Shown: positions 8,580 to 18,590, counted from the stretch's first letter. The stretch is DNA of 64,000 nucleotides from Clostridium ihumii AP5 (GCF_000612845.1 NZ_CCAT010000063.1:1-64000), one strand, 5' to 3'. Numbers and translations are program-made. Notes: generated by a model from the sequence alone, not told the origin.

Positions 8580-8609
8580 CTGTAATCTATAGCATTCTAT
8601 AGATTACAG
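8580..8609 (-). promoter_or_regulatory. Perfect stem-loop between cutC and cutD
   Basis: CTGTAATCTATAG (8580-8592) and its exact reverse complement (8597-8609) enclose a 4-base loop. There is no T-run after it on either strand, so it does not look like an intrinsic terminator. Its place in the 132-base gap after cutC suggests an RNA stabiliser or processing site that keeps CutC levels above those of its activase. That role is inferred. Confidence 0.6.
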
Positions 8610-8653
8610 ACTTCATAAAATTTAATTTATATAAATTTAAGGTTTAACTTTAA

Positions 8654-11200
8654 TTAAAAGTGTGTAAGCATAGTTCTACTTATAATTTCATCTTGAACAT
8701 CTTTACATAACTCAACGAAGAATGCACTATATCCTGCAACACGTACAATTAAGTCACGATATTGATCTGGGTGTTTTTGTGCTTCTATTAATGTTTGGTT
8801 ATCTAAGTAGTTAAATTGTACTTCTCCTAATTGAAGAGCACATGCACTACGTAATAAAGTAATGATTCCTTGCTCTCCTTCTTTTGTATCAAGAAGTCCA
8901 GATATTAATTTAAAGTTGTGAACCATACCTATGTTCATATCTTCACAAGACATTTTAGAAACAGATTTTATTATAGATGTTGGTCCTTTATAGTCTGCTC
9001 CTTGTGATGGACTTATACCATCTGATAATGGCATCCATGCTCTACGTCCATTTGCTGTTGCTCCAGTCATTTGTCCGAATGGAGTGTTGTTTGAAATTGA
9101 TAGAGTACCATGACTAAGAACTGAGTATAATGTTTTATACTTACGGTGTTCTTTTTCTGTAAAGTTGATTAAGTCAGCAGCAATATAATCTGCATAGTCA
9201 TCATCATTACCGTACTTAGGTGCTTCTAAGCAATCTTTTCTTAATTTTTCATATCCAACAAAGTCAGCTTTTAATGCTTCATTCATTTCTTGTAAAGTAT
9301 ATTTTTTCTCTTCAAATACTAATTTCTTTATAGCTGCCATAGAATCTGTGTAAGTAGCAAGTCCGCTCCATACTACTCCTGGTCCGAAGTTGTACATAGC
9401 TCCACCAGCTTCTACACCTTTACCATTTTCCATACAACCTTCATACATCATAGACATAAGTGGTTTTGGTGCAAGATCTCTGTGAACACGTTGAGAAATT
9501 ACAGTAGCAACACTTGTCCATTTTGTTATAAATTTGATTTGCTCTTTAACAGCAGCTTCAAATTGCTCGTATGTTTTAAATTGATCTAAATCTCCCATAT
9601 TAGGGCATACTTGCTTACCATACCATAGTGGCACACCATTGTTTAAAACAAGTTCTATACATATTGGCCATTGAGTATATCCTGTAGAAGTCCATTGATA
9701 TAATCTACCTGATTTTTGTGGCTCAACACATCCCATTAAGCAATAATCTCTTGCATCTTCTATTGAAACACCTTTTGCTAACATCATTTTTATATGAACA
9801 TCATCAAAGTGACATGCTGGGAATCCCATACCTGCACGGATAACTTCAACTATCTTTTTAAGATACTTTTGTGGTGATGCTTTGTGTATACGACATGCTA
9901 AAGTTGGTTGATATACTTTAACGTGACGAACTGCATCCATTAAAAGATATGTTAATTCGTTTGTAGCGTCACGACCTTCTCTAGTAACACCACCTAAGCA
10001 CATGTTAACGAATGGTTGGTAACCTGCAAAGAATTTAGATGCAGCTTCGCTTGTTAACCACATCATTTCAGACATTTTTATAAGCATACAACCTGCTAAT
10101 TCAAATGCCTCAAAATCATTCATACGACCTGATTCAATATCATTTTTGTAGAATTCATACATATATTGGTCAACACGTCCTATAGACATACCTGTTTGGT
10201 TTTCTTCAACTACAAGTAATGATTCTATAGTCCAAACTGCTTGGATTGCTTCCCAGAAAGTAGTTGGTCTATGAGCTGGAACTTTAGCATTTACTTCAGA
10301 TATTTTTAAAAGTTCAGCTTTACGCTTAGGGTTAGTTTCTTTTGCAGCTAATTCAGCAGCATAGTCTGACATACGTTTAGCATATATCATAACACCTTCT
10401 GCAGTATCTATTAATGATTTATAGAAGTAGATTTTCTCTATATCTTCTGGTTTTTCATAACTAAGATTTGCTAATTTTTCTTCTGCTTCTTTTATTATGT
10501 CAAGCATTCCTTTTTTCATTAATATAACGTCATATCCTGGGTTAGAGTCTCCTCCACCATTTAATGCGTGATATGAACAATCTGAAACAAAAGATTCTCC
10601 TGAAAGTTCCCATACTCCTGCTTCACGATATTGGCTTTCACAATACTCATCAACTGATTTTCCTTGCCAATATGGGAATATTTCTTCACGTAATATTTGC
10701 TTATCTTCTTCAGCTAAATAGAATGGGTCTTGTGGTCTTGTTCCTATTGTATCGATTTCTTCTTCTAGCCATCTCCAAGATATCTCAGGAGAAAATGCTC
10801 CTGCACGAGGTTTTCCGTTTGGTGCACCAACGATAAGTTCGTTATCTTGAATTACTAATGGTGCTGTTTCACAACAATATTTAAAACATTTACCACGTAA
10901 AATTGCCTTAGGCATTCCAGGATTTTCTTTTACCATTTTAGTTATAGCTCTTGCACGGTGAATTGTTATTGATGGTACCTGCTTTAAATAAGTCTCTTTT
11001 AATTTAACTAAACGCTCTGTTATTCCATCTGGTATTTCACCATTATTTTCACATACAACATTTGCAGTTGCTGGTTCTTCCTTAACTATATCTTTAGAAA
11101 CTTTTTTAAACATCTCCATTAAATTTGCACGTTCCTCATCAGACATGTTTTTAGTAGCTTCCATAAACTTATTTGAGAATTCACGAATATCCACTGTCAT
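8654..11200 (-). CDS. cutC: Choline trimethylamine-lyase CutC (glycyl radical enzyme)
   Basis: CutC cleaves choline to trimethylamine and acetaldehyde by radical chemistry. The 848-residue protein has the active-site cysteine in MGCVEPQ (Cys491, with the catalytic Glu493), which separates choline lyases from diol and glycerol dehydratases and from pyruvate formate-lyase. The glycyl radical loop [13 protein letters not shown] holds Gly823, close to the position 821 of the Desulfovibrio enzyme. The choline-pocket segment [12 protein letters not shown] includes Asp207. The first 50 residues form a helical extension that may serve for encapsulation. It follows the first aldehyde dehydrogenase gene by 46 bases. 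This gene is the basis for calling the whole locus a choline-utilisation locus. Confidence 0.97.
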   Translation of the reverse strand: MTVDIREFSNKFMEATKNMSDEERANLMEMFKKVSKDIVKEEPATANVVCENNGEIPDGITERLVKLKETYLKQVPSITIHRARAITKMVKENPGMPKAILRGKCFKYCCETAPLVIQDNELIVGAPNGKPRAGAFSPEISWRWLEEEIDTIGTRPQDPFYLAEEDKQILREEIFPYWQGKSVDEYCESQYREAGVWELSGESFVSDCSYHALNGGGDSNPGYDVILMKKGMLDIIKEAEEKLANLSYEKPEDIEKIYFYKSLIDTAEGVMIYAKRMSDYAAELAAKETNPKRKAELLKISEVNAKVPAHRPTTFWEAIQAVWTIESLLVVEENQTGMSIGRVDQYMYEFYKNDIESGRMNDFEAFELAGCMLIKMSEMMWLTSEAASKFFAGYQPFVNMCLGGVTREGRDATNELTYLLMDAVRHVKVYQPTLACRIHKASPQKYLKKIVEVIRAGMGFPACHFDDVHIKMMLAKGVSIEDARDYCLMGCVEPQKSGRLYQWTSTGYTQWPICIELVLNNGVPLWYGKQVCPNMGDLDQFKTYEQFEAAVKEQIKFITKWTSVATVISQRVHRDLAPKPLMSMMYEGCMENGKGVEAGGAMYNFGPGVVWSGLATYTDSMAAIKKLVFEEKKYTLQEMNEALKADFVGYEKLRKDCLEAPKYGNDDDYADYIAADLINFTEKEHRKYKTLYSVLSHGTLSISNNTPFGQMTGATANGRRAWMPLSDGISPSQGADYKGPTSIIKSVSKMSCEDMNIGMVHNFKLISGLLDTKEGEQGIITLLRSACALQLGEVQFNYLDNQTLIEAQKHPDQYRDLIVRVAGYSAFFVELCKDVQDEIISRTMLTHF

Positions 11201-11246
11201 TACCTCACATTCTTTAATTTATTTTTTTGTAGATAAAATATGTTTT

Positions 11247-12737
11247 TTATTCTAATTCAGATATAATCTTCTTTAATATTTCTTCTAATAATTTTGTATT
11301 ACTTGTTTCATTTGTTTTGGGTTTATTTAATACTGGGTATGGATTGTTATCATTTCTGTTGATTTCTTTTTTTAATTCATCAACATTTCTAACTCCATAT
11401 CCAATTTTACGTACATATATTAAATTCATTGGTGATACATTATCTGAAGTCATACCCTGACCTGCAGAACCACTTCCCAAAGTCATTGACGGAAATAAAT
11501 TAGTAGTAGCTCCCATGCTTCCAAAAGTTCCCGAAGTATTAACAAGTACTCTTCCTACTGGTTTTTTCAGAGCAAATTGTCTAATAACCTCTTCATCTTG
11601 TGAATGTATAATTAGTGTATGACCATTTCTTTCACTTAGTAATAACTCTATACATTTTTCACAAGCATGCATCCAGTCATTTTCTATATAAAATGCTAAT
11701 ACTGGACAAAGTTTTTCTCTTGAATAAGGATTTTCCTTATATACAAATTTTTGTTCTGAAATAAGTACCTTTGTGTCTTTTGGAACATTAAATCCAGCTT
11801 TATTAGCTAAAAACACTGGAGGTTTACCAATTAATTCAGCATCTGGACTGCCATCTCTGTAAAAAAATATGTTTCCAAGCTTTTCAGACTCTTCATTTGT
11901 CATAAAGTATCCACCATTTCTTTGAATTTCTTCTTTTACTTCTGATACAATCAAACTATCAACAACAATAGATTGTTCTGCTGCAGATACAACACCATAA
12001 TCAAAGCTTTTGCTATCGATTATTGACTTAACAGCTTCTTCTATATTAGCTGTACGTTCTATAAATGCTGGTCCATTTCCATTTCCACCATAAATCACTG
12101 GTTTCTTAGATTTATAAGCTGACTCTAACATTTCTGGAACTCCAGTATTCATTATTAAAGCTGTATCTTTGTGATTCATAAGTTCTAATGCACCACTAGT
12201 CATTACTGTATGTAAATAAGCTATTGCTCCTTCTGGAAGTCCAACCCCTTCTGCTGCTCTAATTAAAATATCAAGTGTTCTTGATATAGTGTTTTTAGCT
12301 CTTGGATGAGGTGAAAATATAACTGCATTTCCTGATTTAATTGCTATTAGGGCTTTATATATTGTAGTTGATACAGGACTTGTTGCTGGACAAAAGGCTA
12401 TTATAACACCCATTGGAACCCCAACATCTTTAGTCTTACTATCTTCATCTTCATTGATAATTCCTACATATTTTTGACCCTTAAGTCTATTTTTTAGATA
12501 CTTACATACAAAATGATTCTTTACATATTTGTCTTCACAATTTCCATACTCTGTCTCATCACTAGACATTTTTGCAAGTTCTTTTAAATATTTTTCAATT
12601 TCTTCAGCCATACGCTCAACTATTTCATCAAGCTTTTCCTGTGGAAATGTTGCCAATTTTTTTTGTGCCTCTCTGGCATTTTCAACAAGAATCCTCGCTT
12701 CTTGCATGGAAAGTAAGTCATTGTCAATAATGTTCAT
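11247..12737 (-). CDS. Aldehyde dehydrogenase homologue with Ser in place of the catalytic Cys (CutB-like)
   Basis: This protein of 496 residues is full length for the EutE/PduP family and keeps FCPATSPVSTTIYKA, FSPHPRA and GGNGNGPAFIERTANI. In the catalytic loop, however, FDYGVVSAAEQS has Ser251 where the sister enzyme at 1516-3114 has Cys251. Without the thiol it should not form the thioester, so it may be a structural or regulatory partner, or have a different reaction. The C-terminus ends in an amphipathic helix (TKLLEEILKKIISELE) that looks like an encapsulation peptide. I chose the ATG at 12737, since GGAGGG sits at proper spacing; a GTG three codons upstream overlaps that site. It lies directly upstream of cutC. 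Confidence 0.88.
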   Translation of the reverse strand: MNIIDNDLLSMQEARILVENAREAQKKLATFPQEKLDEIVERMAEEIEKYLKELAKMSSDETEYGNCEDKYVKNHFVCKYLKNRLKGQKYVGIINEDEDSKTKDVGVPMGVIIAFCPATSPVSTTIYKALIAIKSGNAVIFSPHPRAKNTISRTLDILIRAAEGVGLPEGAIAYLHTVMTSGALELMNHKDTALIMNTGVPEMLESAYKSKKPVIYGGNGNGPAFIERTANIEEAVKSIIDSKSFDYGVVSAAEQSIVVDSLIVSEVKEEIQRNGGYFMTNEESEKLGNIFFYRDGSPDAELIGKPPVFLANKAGFNVPKDTKVLISEQKFVYKENPYSREKLCPVLAFYIENDWMHACEKCIELLLSERNGHTLIIHSQDEEVIRQFALKKPVGRVLVNTSGTFGSMGATTNLFPSMTLGSGSAGQGMTSDNVSPMNLIYVRKIGYGVRNVDELKKEINRNDNNPYPVLNKPKTNETSNTKLLEEILKKIISELE

Positions 12738-12776
12738 TTTTCTCACCCTCCTTCCCCTTGAAAAATTCTATATTTT

Positions 12777-13085
12777 CTATTCTGGTATAAGAGTTGTTAT
12801 CTCATAACGTTTTATTATCTTCTCTATGTCTTGATGTGGTCTTGGAATAACCATTGAACTATAAAGGTTTGCACCTTCCATTCCTTCAACAGCTGCAACT
12901 CCAGCATCTACAGCTGCTTTGCATGCTCCAACATCTCCACGAACTAAAACTGTTATATATCCTGATGCAACATTTGCATATCCTTCAAGTTCTACATTAG
13001 ATGCCTTGCACATAGCATCAGCTGCCTCTAGAGCAAAAACTAAACCAAAAGTTTCAACTAATCCTAAAGCTTCATATCTCGCCAT
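12777..13085 (-). CDS. BMC-H shell protein
   Basis: This 102-residue BMC-H protein begins MARYEALGLVETFGLVFALEAADAM and has the pore region ASGYITVLVRGDVGACKAAVDAG, then MVIPRPHQDIEKIIKRYE. It should form hexameric facet tiles. Its tail is about 10 residues longer than that of the neighbour at 13111-13407, and its pore segment differs (ASGY rather than GSTL), so the two probably make mixed pores. The binding site AAAGGAT lies about 10 bases upstream of the ATG. It is the second gene after the likely start of the main shell operon. Confidence 0.93.
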   Translation of the reverse strand: MARYEALGLVETFGLVFALEAADAMCKASNVELEGYANVASGYITVLVRGDVGACKAAVDAGVAAVEGMEGANLYSSMVIPRPHQDIEKIIKRYEITTLIPE

Positions 13086-13110
13086 ATGTAAATCAAATCC
13101 TTTCTACTTT

Positions 13111-13407
13111 TTATAGGTCAATATCGTGTACTGAAACGATATCTCCAACTGGTCTAATAGGACGTGGCATAACATTATGTGCTGTTAATGTTCCAACTTC
13201 AGCTGCTGCTCTAGCACCAGCTTCAACTGCTGATTTAACTGCCCCAACATCCCCTTTTACCATAACTGTTACAAGTGTAGATCCTACATTTTCATATGAA
13301 ATTAGCTCAACATTTGCAGCTTTTAGCATTTGATCTGCCGCATGAAGTGCTGGAACTAATCCTATTGTCTCTACAAGCCCTAATGCCTCATTTCCGTAAT
13401 ATCTCAT
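13111..13407 (-). CDS. BMC-H shell protein, first gene of the main shell operon
   Basis: A canonical BMC-H of 98 residues: NEALGLVETIGLVPALHAADQM, STLVTVMVKGDVGAVKSAVEAG and NVMPRPIRPVGD. An open frame continues 10 codons further upstream (ATG at 13437), but GGAGGAGTCATTT precedes the internal ATG at 13407, and the family begins at this point, so I take 13407 as the start. The 217-base gap upstream has no gene and may carry a promoter that makes extra shell mRNA. Confidence 0.93.
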   Translation of the reverse strand: MRYYGNEALGLVETIGLVPALHAADQMLKAANVELISYENVGSTLVTVMVKGDVGAVKSAVEAGARAAAEVGTLTAHNVMPRPIRPVGDIVSVHDIDL

Positions 13408-13624
13408 AAATGACTCCTCCATTTTAGTTTTATTCATAATACTTTTAAAAAGTAAGTGATTTATGTTGTTATTGTGATTTTATGATATTTTTAATTATTT
13501 TTATTGTAAATTTAAATTTATTGCGATAATTCATAATTTTACAAATATTGTATACGTATTATATATTCATATAGAAATCTTTTTAACCCCATTGTTAATT
13601 TATCTTTTTATATAAATATCTATT

Positions 13625-13891
13625 TTAATCTCTAATATATTTATTTATTGTATCTATTCCATCTTGATTAGCATGGTAATAAACTCTTAATTCTTTATTA
13701 CTATCTAAATCAAATTTTGTTTCTTCAATAAGACCATTTGCTTCTGCTGTCATTAATGCATTAATAACTGCTTTTTTATTTAAAGCCTTAAAATTACCAT
13801 ATTCTCCTTTTAATGCTTCTATAACATCATCTGCACATGATTCTTTAACTTTAGTAAAGTGCTTTAAAATTGCATAATTCAGTGGTTTCAT
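13625..13891 (-). CDS. Small winged-helix-like protein
   Basis: I do not recognise the family of this 88-residue protein. The pattern AILKHFTKVKESCADDVIEALKGEYGNFKALNKKAVINALMTAEANGLIEETKFDLDSNKELRVYYHAN fits a winged helix: three helices and a two-strand wing ending near LRVYYHA. It could bind DNA or act as a protein adaptor for the transporter. It is translationally close to the transporter gene: its AGGAGG site overlaps the transporter's last codons, and the start is 4 bases after the stop. A link to the cut pathway is implied by position only. Confidence 0.65.
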   Translation of the reverse strand: MKPLNYAILKHFTKVKESCADDVIEALKGEYGNFKALNKKAVINALMTAEANGLIEETKFDLDSNKELRVYYHANQDGIDTINKYIRD

Positions 13892-13895
13892 CTAT

Positions 13896-14987
13896 TTAAA
13901 CCTCCTCTTTCTTTCTAAATAAATCAAGTGGATTCATAGATATTGTAAGAATACCAAACATCATTATTACTGCTCCAATCCAAGCAACTGAAGGTAATGA
14001 CCATCCATCCATTCCACCATATACTCCTAATACTAATAAGCAGAATAATGGTCCAAAGAAAGAATATGTTCCATTACATGCAGTTCCAAGACTTGCTCCA
14101 CACATACTGTTTCCAGCATACCATGTCATAAATGTCATGAATGATAATAAACCACTTAAAGCAAACCAAATCATTGCAGGTGCACTAGTAAATGCTTGTA
14201 CAGCTAAATCAACTGAAATATTTACTCCACCAGCCATAACTCCGATAATTGGAACTAATATAAATAAATTTGCTATTCCTGATGTCACTTGACGTATACA
14301 AATACCGATTTCTGGGTCGATCATTGCTGAACCATATCCAGCTACGCAACCTTCAAATCCCCATCCAAGTGCTGCTACTATAGCTATTAAAATACCGATT
14401 ACTGTGTTTTTTGATACTCCACCAGCAAATCCTGTACTACCAATTAAAAAACTTGCAAATACACATATTATAATACCTACTGTCATACGCTTATTTACTT
14501 CTTGTTTGTATAAAATCTTACCTAATATTGCTGCTATTGCAGGACAAAGTGCTGATATTGGAACAACTATTGATCCAGCCATTTGAAGTGCTATAACATA
14601 TGCAGTTCCAGCTATTGGTCCTCCAATAAGTGCTGCTACTATCATAATGTGTCCTGGTTTTGTATTAACACATCTTAGGAAATCTTTAAACTTTCCTTTT
14701 ACACCTGCATATCCAAGTGCCCAAATAGCACTACAAGTATCGTTTATTGCATTTCCTAACGCTGCAAGTAAATATGCTACAACAAATGCTGATAAACCTG
14801 CTGTGTTGGCACCATACCAATCACCCCAAACACCTTTTGTCATACCCATTGTTAGAAAAGCTGTGTATAATCCATAAGCAAGTCCTGAAAATAATGCTAG
14901 AGATATACCTTTTTTGAAAAAACTACTAGTTAATTTCTTTTTTGCAGCAACTGCTTCTGAATTTACTGCTCTTGAAACTTCACACAT
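13896..14987 (-). CDS. DMT-superfamily transporter, candidate choline importer
   Basis: The 363-residue protein has about ten hydrophobic segments in two similar halves, as in the EamA/DMT superfamily. The segments include ISLALFSGLAYGLYTAFL, AGLSAFVVAYLLAALG and SFFGPLFCLLVLGVYGG. Many Gly and Cys residues line the helices. Its position at the head of the cut locus, and the MerR-type promoter in front of it, suggest that it takes up choline, or exports a product such as trimethylamine. The family alone does not give the substrate. The start ATG at 14987 has GGAGTTTTTATTTT upstream. Confidence 0.75.
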   Translation of the reverse strand: MCEVSRAVNSEAVAAKKKLTSSFFKKGISLALFSGLAYGLYTAFLTMGMTKGVWGDWYGANTAGLSAFVVAYLLAALGNAINDTCSAIWALGYAGVKGKFKDFLRCVNTKPGHIMIVAALIGGPIAGTAYVIALQMAGSIVVPISALCPAIAAILGKILYKQEVNKRMTVGIIICVFASFLIGSTGFAGGVSKNTVIGILIAIVAALGWGFEGCVAGYGSAMIDPEIGICIRQVTSGIANLFILVPIIGVMAGGVNISVDLAVQAFTSAPAMIWFALSGLLSFMTFMTWYAGNSMCGASLGTACNGTYSFFGPLFCLLVLGVYGGMDGWSLPSVAWIGAVIMMFGILTISMNPLDLFRKKEEV

Positions 14988-15462
14988 AAAATAAAAACTC
15001 CTTTCAATACGATAAAATTATATGTTTAATAAAATATAAACCTTTTCAAATATTATATTTTTTTAAATATCGTTTAGGATTGTTATAATTTCGGGCATTT
15101 TATTTTTAAACTTTCGAATAACTTTTCACTTCATATCTGTAAACCTTTTATTCTTTACTTAAATTATATTCCTTGCCCTTTGGGGGAAGGTCAATATATC
15201 TTGAAAAAAAATATTAAATAAAAATTTTAAATAATTAAAATTCATATATTTTTTTTAATTTCCGACTATTCTTAATGCAAGTTATATCAACCTTTTTCAA
15301 AAATTCAACTTTTCCTTGGAGTTTTTCTAAACATATGCTTATTTTTTTTATTGAATAACATATATATCCATTTTTCATTCAAATATTATTCAATTTTCTC
15401 ACAATATTCTCTATTAACATTCTGTACTTTTCCCCTTAGGGTAATCTTTTTTTAATAACCTT
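14988..15462. other. Regulatory intergenic region between the MerR gene and the transporter
   Basis: No gene is visible in these 475 bases. They hold the long-spacer promoter described separately and AT-rich sequence. A second small palindrome, CCCCTTAGGG, lies near 15434 just after the MerR gene. Confidence 0.5.
15163..15194 (-). promoter_or_regulatory. MerR-type promoter with 20-bp spacer
   Basis: On the minus strand a -35 box TTGACC (15194-15189) and a perfect -10 box TATAAT (15168-15163) are 20 bases apart instead of 17. The spacer holds the inverted repeat CCTT-CCCC...GGGc-AAGG centred between the boxes. A long spacer filled by such a dyad is the hallmark of promoters that MerR-family activators untwist. 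It points at the transporter gene 170 bases downstream and may drive the whole cut operon. Confidence 0.8.
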
Positions 15463-16293
15463 TTATTTTTTTCTTTTTATTTTAATTAAAATTTCTGTTA
15501 CAAATCTCTCTTTATTTTTTGTTGTCCAATAATCAGTTACATATCTTTCATAACATTCATCTGAACATATATAATTATGGCTATTTGCCCATTCTTTAAT
15601 CTTATTATAAGTTTCATCAATTGTTTCATGTGAGCCTATATGGTAGCATGAAACTGCCATCCATCCACCAAATTCCATACTAACCTCTTCACTAGATTTT
15701 AAAATAGTTTCTTGCATTATCCTAACTTTTTTACACCTTCCTGCTATTTTTTCCTCTACCGATGGAAAACATATCATTACAGGTCCTGTAACTGCATTTT
15801 TCATATTATCTATATAATTACTAAATTCTAAGTTAATTATAGAATCCATATAATCATAATTAAAATCTTGTTCTAAAAAGGTTAATATCTTATTCTCAAC
15901 ATATTTTACCGACACATCACAAGCATTATTCTCAAGTATCATTTGTGCTTCTGCTATTAAATTATGCCAATCTTTAAGTGATCTTTTCTTTAAATTTATT
16001 TCTTTCTCCATTTCACTTAGTTCATCTATCTTATTTCTAAATCTTTTATCAAAAAAGTCATAGGTTGTACCATTTAGGAACTCCTTCATCTCTTCAAGTT
16101 TAAATCCACTTTGCTTATAATACTTTATCATTGGTACAGTTAATAAATTTTCCTTACTATAATATCTGTAACCACTTTCATGAGCTATTTTATCTGGCGA
16201 TAATATTCCCATTTTGTCATAATACCTCAATGCTTTCGTTGTTATTTTGCAAATTTCTCCAACTTTTCCTATTGAATAGAATTCATCTCTCAT
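15463..16293 (-). CDS. MerR-family regulator with GyrI-like effector domain
   Basis: Residues 1-70 are a MerR DNA-binding domain (YSIGKVGEICKITTKALRYYDKMGIL, then HESGYRYYSKENLL). Residues 75-115 form the dimerisation coiled coil. The rest is an effector-binding domain of the BmrR/GyrI type with GGWMAVSCYHIGSHETIDETYNKIKEWANSHNY near the end. Such regulators sense small, often cationic molecules, which would fit choline or a related amine. It sits directly upstream of the long-spacer promoter and is read in the same direction, so it is the obvious candidate activator. The effector is inferred, not shown. Confidence 0.88.
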   Translation of the reverse strand: MRDEFYSIGKVGEICKITTKALRYYDKMGILSPDKIAHESGYRYYSKENLLTVPMIKYYKQSGFKLEEMKEFLNGTTYDFFDKRFRNKIDELSEMEKEINLKKRSLKDWHNLIAEAQMILENNACDVSVKYVENKILTFLEQDFNYDYMDSIINLEFSNYIDNMKNAVTGPVMICFPSVEEKIAGRCKKVRIMQETILKSSEEVSMEFGGWMAVSCYHIGSHETIDETYNKIKEWANSHNYICSDECYERYVTDYWTTKNKERFVTEILIKIKRKK

Positions 16294-16428
16294 CCTAATT
16301 CCCCCTTTTTTATAAATTTTAAATTTATACTTAATTTATATTTTAAATTATTTTGATGCACTTTTGTGATATTTTTATAAATTTTATTAATTTTTTAGCA
16401 AATTTAAAATTTATAATATATAAAACAA

Positions 16429-16466
16429 AAGACTTCACATTGCATAATTATGCGATGTGAAGTCTT
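16429..16466 (-). terminator. Terminator after the alcohol dehydrogenase gene
   Basis: A long hairpin (AAGACTTCACAT paired with ATGTGAAGTCTT, with a further TGCATAATTATGC self-complementary top) is followed by TTGTTTT on the minus strand. It closes the alcohol dehydrogenase gene and separates it from the MerR gene. Confidence 0.8.
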
Positions 16467-16551
16467 CATTATAATATTATTTATATATTTAAACCTAAAA
16501 TCAGTATTATTATTCATAAAAAAGTTTATAATTAATGTAGAAAATTTATAA

Positions 16552-17694
16552 CTACTCTAAAATTTTATTAAAAATTTCTACTAAATCTTCCCTTGTTGAT
16601 TCTCTTGGATTTACTGTTGTACAAACATCTTTTAATGCAGCATTAATAATCTCTTCTCTAGATGCTTTAGCAAGTTCAATATCACTACCTTGTTCCTTTA
16701 ATGTTTTTGGAATCATAAGTTCTTCTTGAAGCGATACTACACTTTTAATTAAATTATTAACCCCAATATGTACATTTGGTGAATGTAAATTTAATAATTT
16801 TGCAACTCTTTGATATTTTTTTGCAGCTAAACTATATTCTCCATTAAAAGAATCCTTACTTAAATTTGCATTATATTCAATTACATGTGGAAGTATTATT
16901 GCATTACTTCTTCCGTGTGGAATATGTAACTTTCCACCTACTGCATGAGCTAAACTATGTGTAATTCCAAGTCCAGCAGCATTAAATGCCATTCCTGCAA
17001 GACATGATGCATTATGTAACTTTTCTCTTGCTACTACATCACTTCCATCTGCATATGCCTGTGGTAAAAATCTAAAAGCTAAAGTTAAAGCTTTTTCTGC
17101 AAGTGCATCTGAAAAATCTGTAGCACCTGTAGAAACAAATGCTTCTAATGCATGTGTAATTACATCCATTCCTGTATCTGCTGTTATTGCTTTAGGTACA
17201 GTTTTTACAAGTTCAGGATCTAATATTGCATAGTCTGGTAGAAGTGATTTATCTGTTAATGCATACTTTAATCCTTCTTGCTTATTAGTAACTACTGCAT
17301 ACTCTGTAACTTCTGAGCCTGTACCACTAGTAGTTGGTATTGCATAAAATTCCTCTATCGTTGAAATACCACCATTAACTCTTTTTGCATATTCTCTTAT
17401 AGCTTTAGCTCCATCAATTGATGATCCACCACCAAGTGCTATCATAACTTCTGCATTACATTTTTTTAAAACTTGAATACCAGCTGCAACAACTTCTACA
17501 GAAGGATCAGGAACAATATCACTATATATAGCAACTTCACAATTAACAAGTTTATCTTGTATCTTTGCAGCTGCTCCTGAAGTTTCCATAAATTTATCAC
17601 ATACAATTAATACTCTTTTATTTTTAATTTCACTTAGTCTATTTAAAGACCCTTCTCCGAAATAAACACTTGTGGCAATATTAAATTCTTTCAT
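16552..17694 (-). CDS. Iron-dependent alcohol dehydrogenase (CutO-like)
   Basis: A group III alcohol dehydrogenase of 380 residues that should reduce acetaldehyde to ethanol and regenerate NAD for the aldehyde dehydrogenase. It has the NAD-binding [10 protein letters not shown] (88-97), the [10 protein letters not shown] motif, and the four metal ligands Asp177, His181, His246 and His260 in MDVITHALE and [19 protein letters not shown]. The spacing of these ligands matches FucO and PduQ. It has its own promoter region and terminator, just upstream of the MerR gene and the cut operon, so it is regulated separately or as a neighbouring unit. The AGGAGAAG site is close to the ATG. Confidence 0.9.
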   Translation of the reverse strand: MKEFNIATSVYFGEGSLNRLSEIKNKRVLIVCDKFMETSGAAAKIQDKLVNCEVAIYSDIVPDPSVEVVAAGIQVLKKCNAEVMIALGGGSSIDGAKAIREYAKRVNGGISTIEEFYAIPTTSGTGSEVTEYAVVTNKQEGLKYALTDKSLLPDYAILDPELVKTVPKAITADTGMDVITHALEAFVSTGATDFSDALAEKALTLAFRFLPQAYADGSDVVAREKLHNASCLAGMAFNAAGLGITHSLAHAVGGKLHIPHGRSNAIILPHVIEYNANLSKDSFNGEYSLAAKKYQRVAKLLNLHSPNVHIGVNNLIKSVVSLQEELMIPKTLKEQGSDIELAKASREEIINAALKDVCTTVNPRESTREDLVEIFNKILE

Positions 17695-17879
17695 ATCTAT
17701 CTTCTCCTATCTTGAAAACATTTTAGATACGAATGAAATTAGTTATTCTTAACCCGAAGTATAAAAATTCACCACAATTATAACAATCAAATAAACTTTT
17801 AAAATAAGTTTATTCATTTAATTATATCAACATTATTTTCATAATACAATATTATAGTTTGCATAATAAATTAATTTTT

Positions 17880-18332
17880 CTAAATACTTATTGCTTTCCA
17901 AACTTCTTTTATTGCTTCACTATCTTCAAAATCATTTGAAAGTCTTCTCATCAAATTTGACATTTCCTCATTATTAAATACTCCTTCGCACTGATTTATA
18001 TCATATGTAAACTTATCATTTATTGCTCTTAATAAATAATATAAATTATTTTTATATTCACAATCAGAAATGTGCTTTCCCTCTTGAAGCCTATTAAGTT
18101 CCATCATAGCATTTGATATATTATTTGATAATCTACAATAATCTCTCTCATCTTTTGCATCAATACAATGCATTGCAAAGGAACTTAACTCTGCACTCAC
18201 GATCCTTTTTGAATGTTCTCTATACCTTTTTAATTTTGAACTATTATAAATACATATATTGAATAAAACAAAAATTAAAATAAATACCATAACTTTCTTC
18301 ATAATTTCCTTATATCTCATAATTGTCATCAT
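17880..18332 (-). CDS. Small membrane-anchored hypothetical protein
   Basis: I do not recognise this 150-residue protein. An N-terminal hydrophobic helix (VMVFILIFVLFNICIYN) anchors it, and the rest is a soluble, helical, charged domain with four Cys residues. Three starts are possible: ATG at 18332, ATG at 18320 with GGGGGATG upstream, and ATG at 18302 (MKKVMVF) with AAGGAAATT upstream. The last gives the most typical signal-anchor start. It lies alone between the alcohol dehydrogenase and a LysR gene. Confidence 0.65.
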   Translation of the reverse strand: MMTIMRYKEIMKKVMVFILIFVLFNICIYNSSKLKRYREHSKRIVSAELSSFAMHCIDAKDERDYCRLSNNISNAMMELNRLQEGKHISDCEYKNNLYYLLRAINDKFTYDINQCEGVFNNEEMSNLMRRLSNDFEDSEAIKEVWKAISI

Positions 18333-18521
18333 CCCCCTTATACTACTATAACTTAATTGGTTTTATTTTCAATATACTTGCAATTTAATCAAGTAAAATA
18401 ACTTAAATAATATATTAAATACTAATATTTTAATATATTATTTAAAATTTTTAATTTAAAATATCAATATTCTTCTTTCAAACAAGAATTTAAAATCTGC
18501 ATTATTATTTTAAAATATTAT

Positions 18522-18557
18522 AAAGCCTTGTAAGAAATGTATTTCCTACAAGGCTTA
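18522..18557 (-). terminator. Terminator after the LysR gene
   Basis: The stem AAGCCTTGTA(A)GAAA pairs with TTTCCTACAAGGCTT around a TGTA loop, 34 bases downstream of the LysR stop. Confidence 0.65.
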
Positions 18558-18590
18558 TAAGTATAATCTTATATATCAGTATTAATAATT

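Noticed and set aside
8580-8609. Hairpin between cutC and cutD as an intrinsic terminator
   Set aside because: No T-run follows the stem on the minus strand, and cutD must be co-expressed with cutC.
8654-11200. Glycyl radical enzyme as diol or glycerol dehydratase, or as pyruvate formate-lyase
   Set aside because: The active-site sequence MGCVEPQ and the neighbouring proteins (CutD form, acetaldehyde dehydrogenase, alcohol dehydrogenase) fit choline lyase best.
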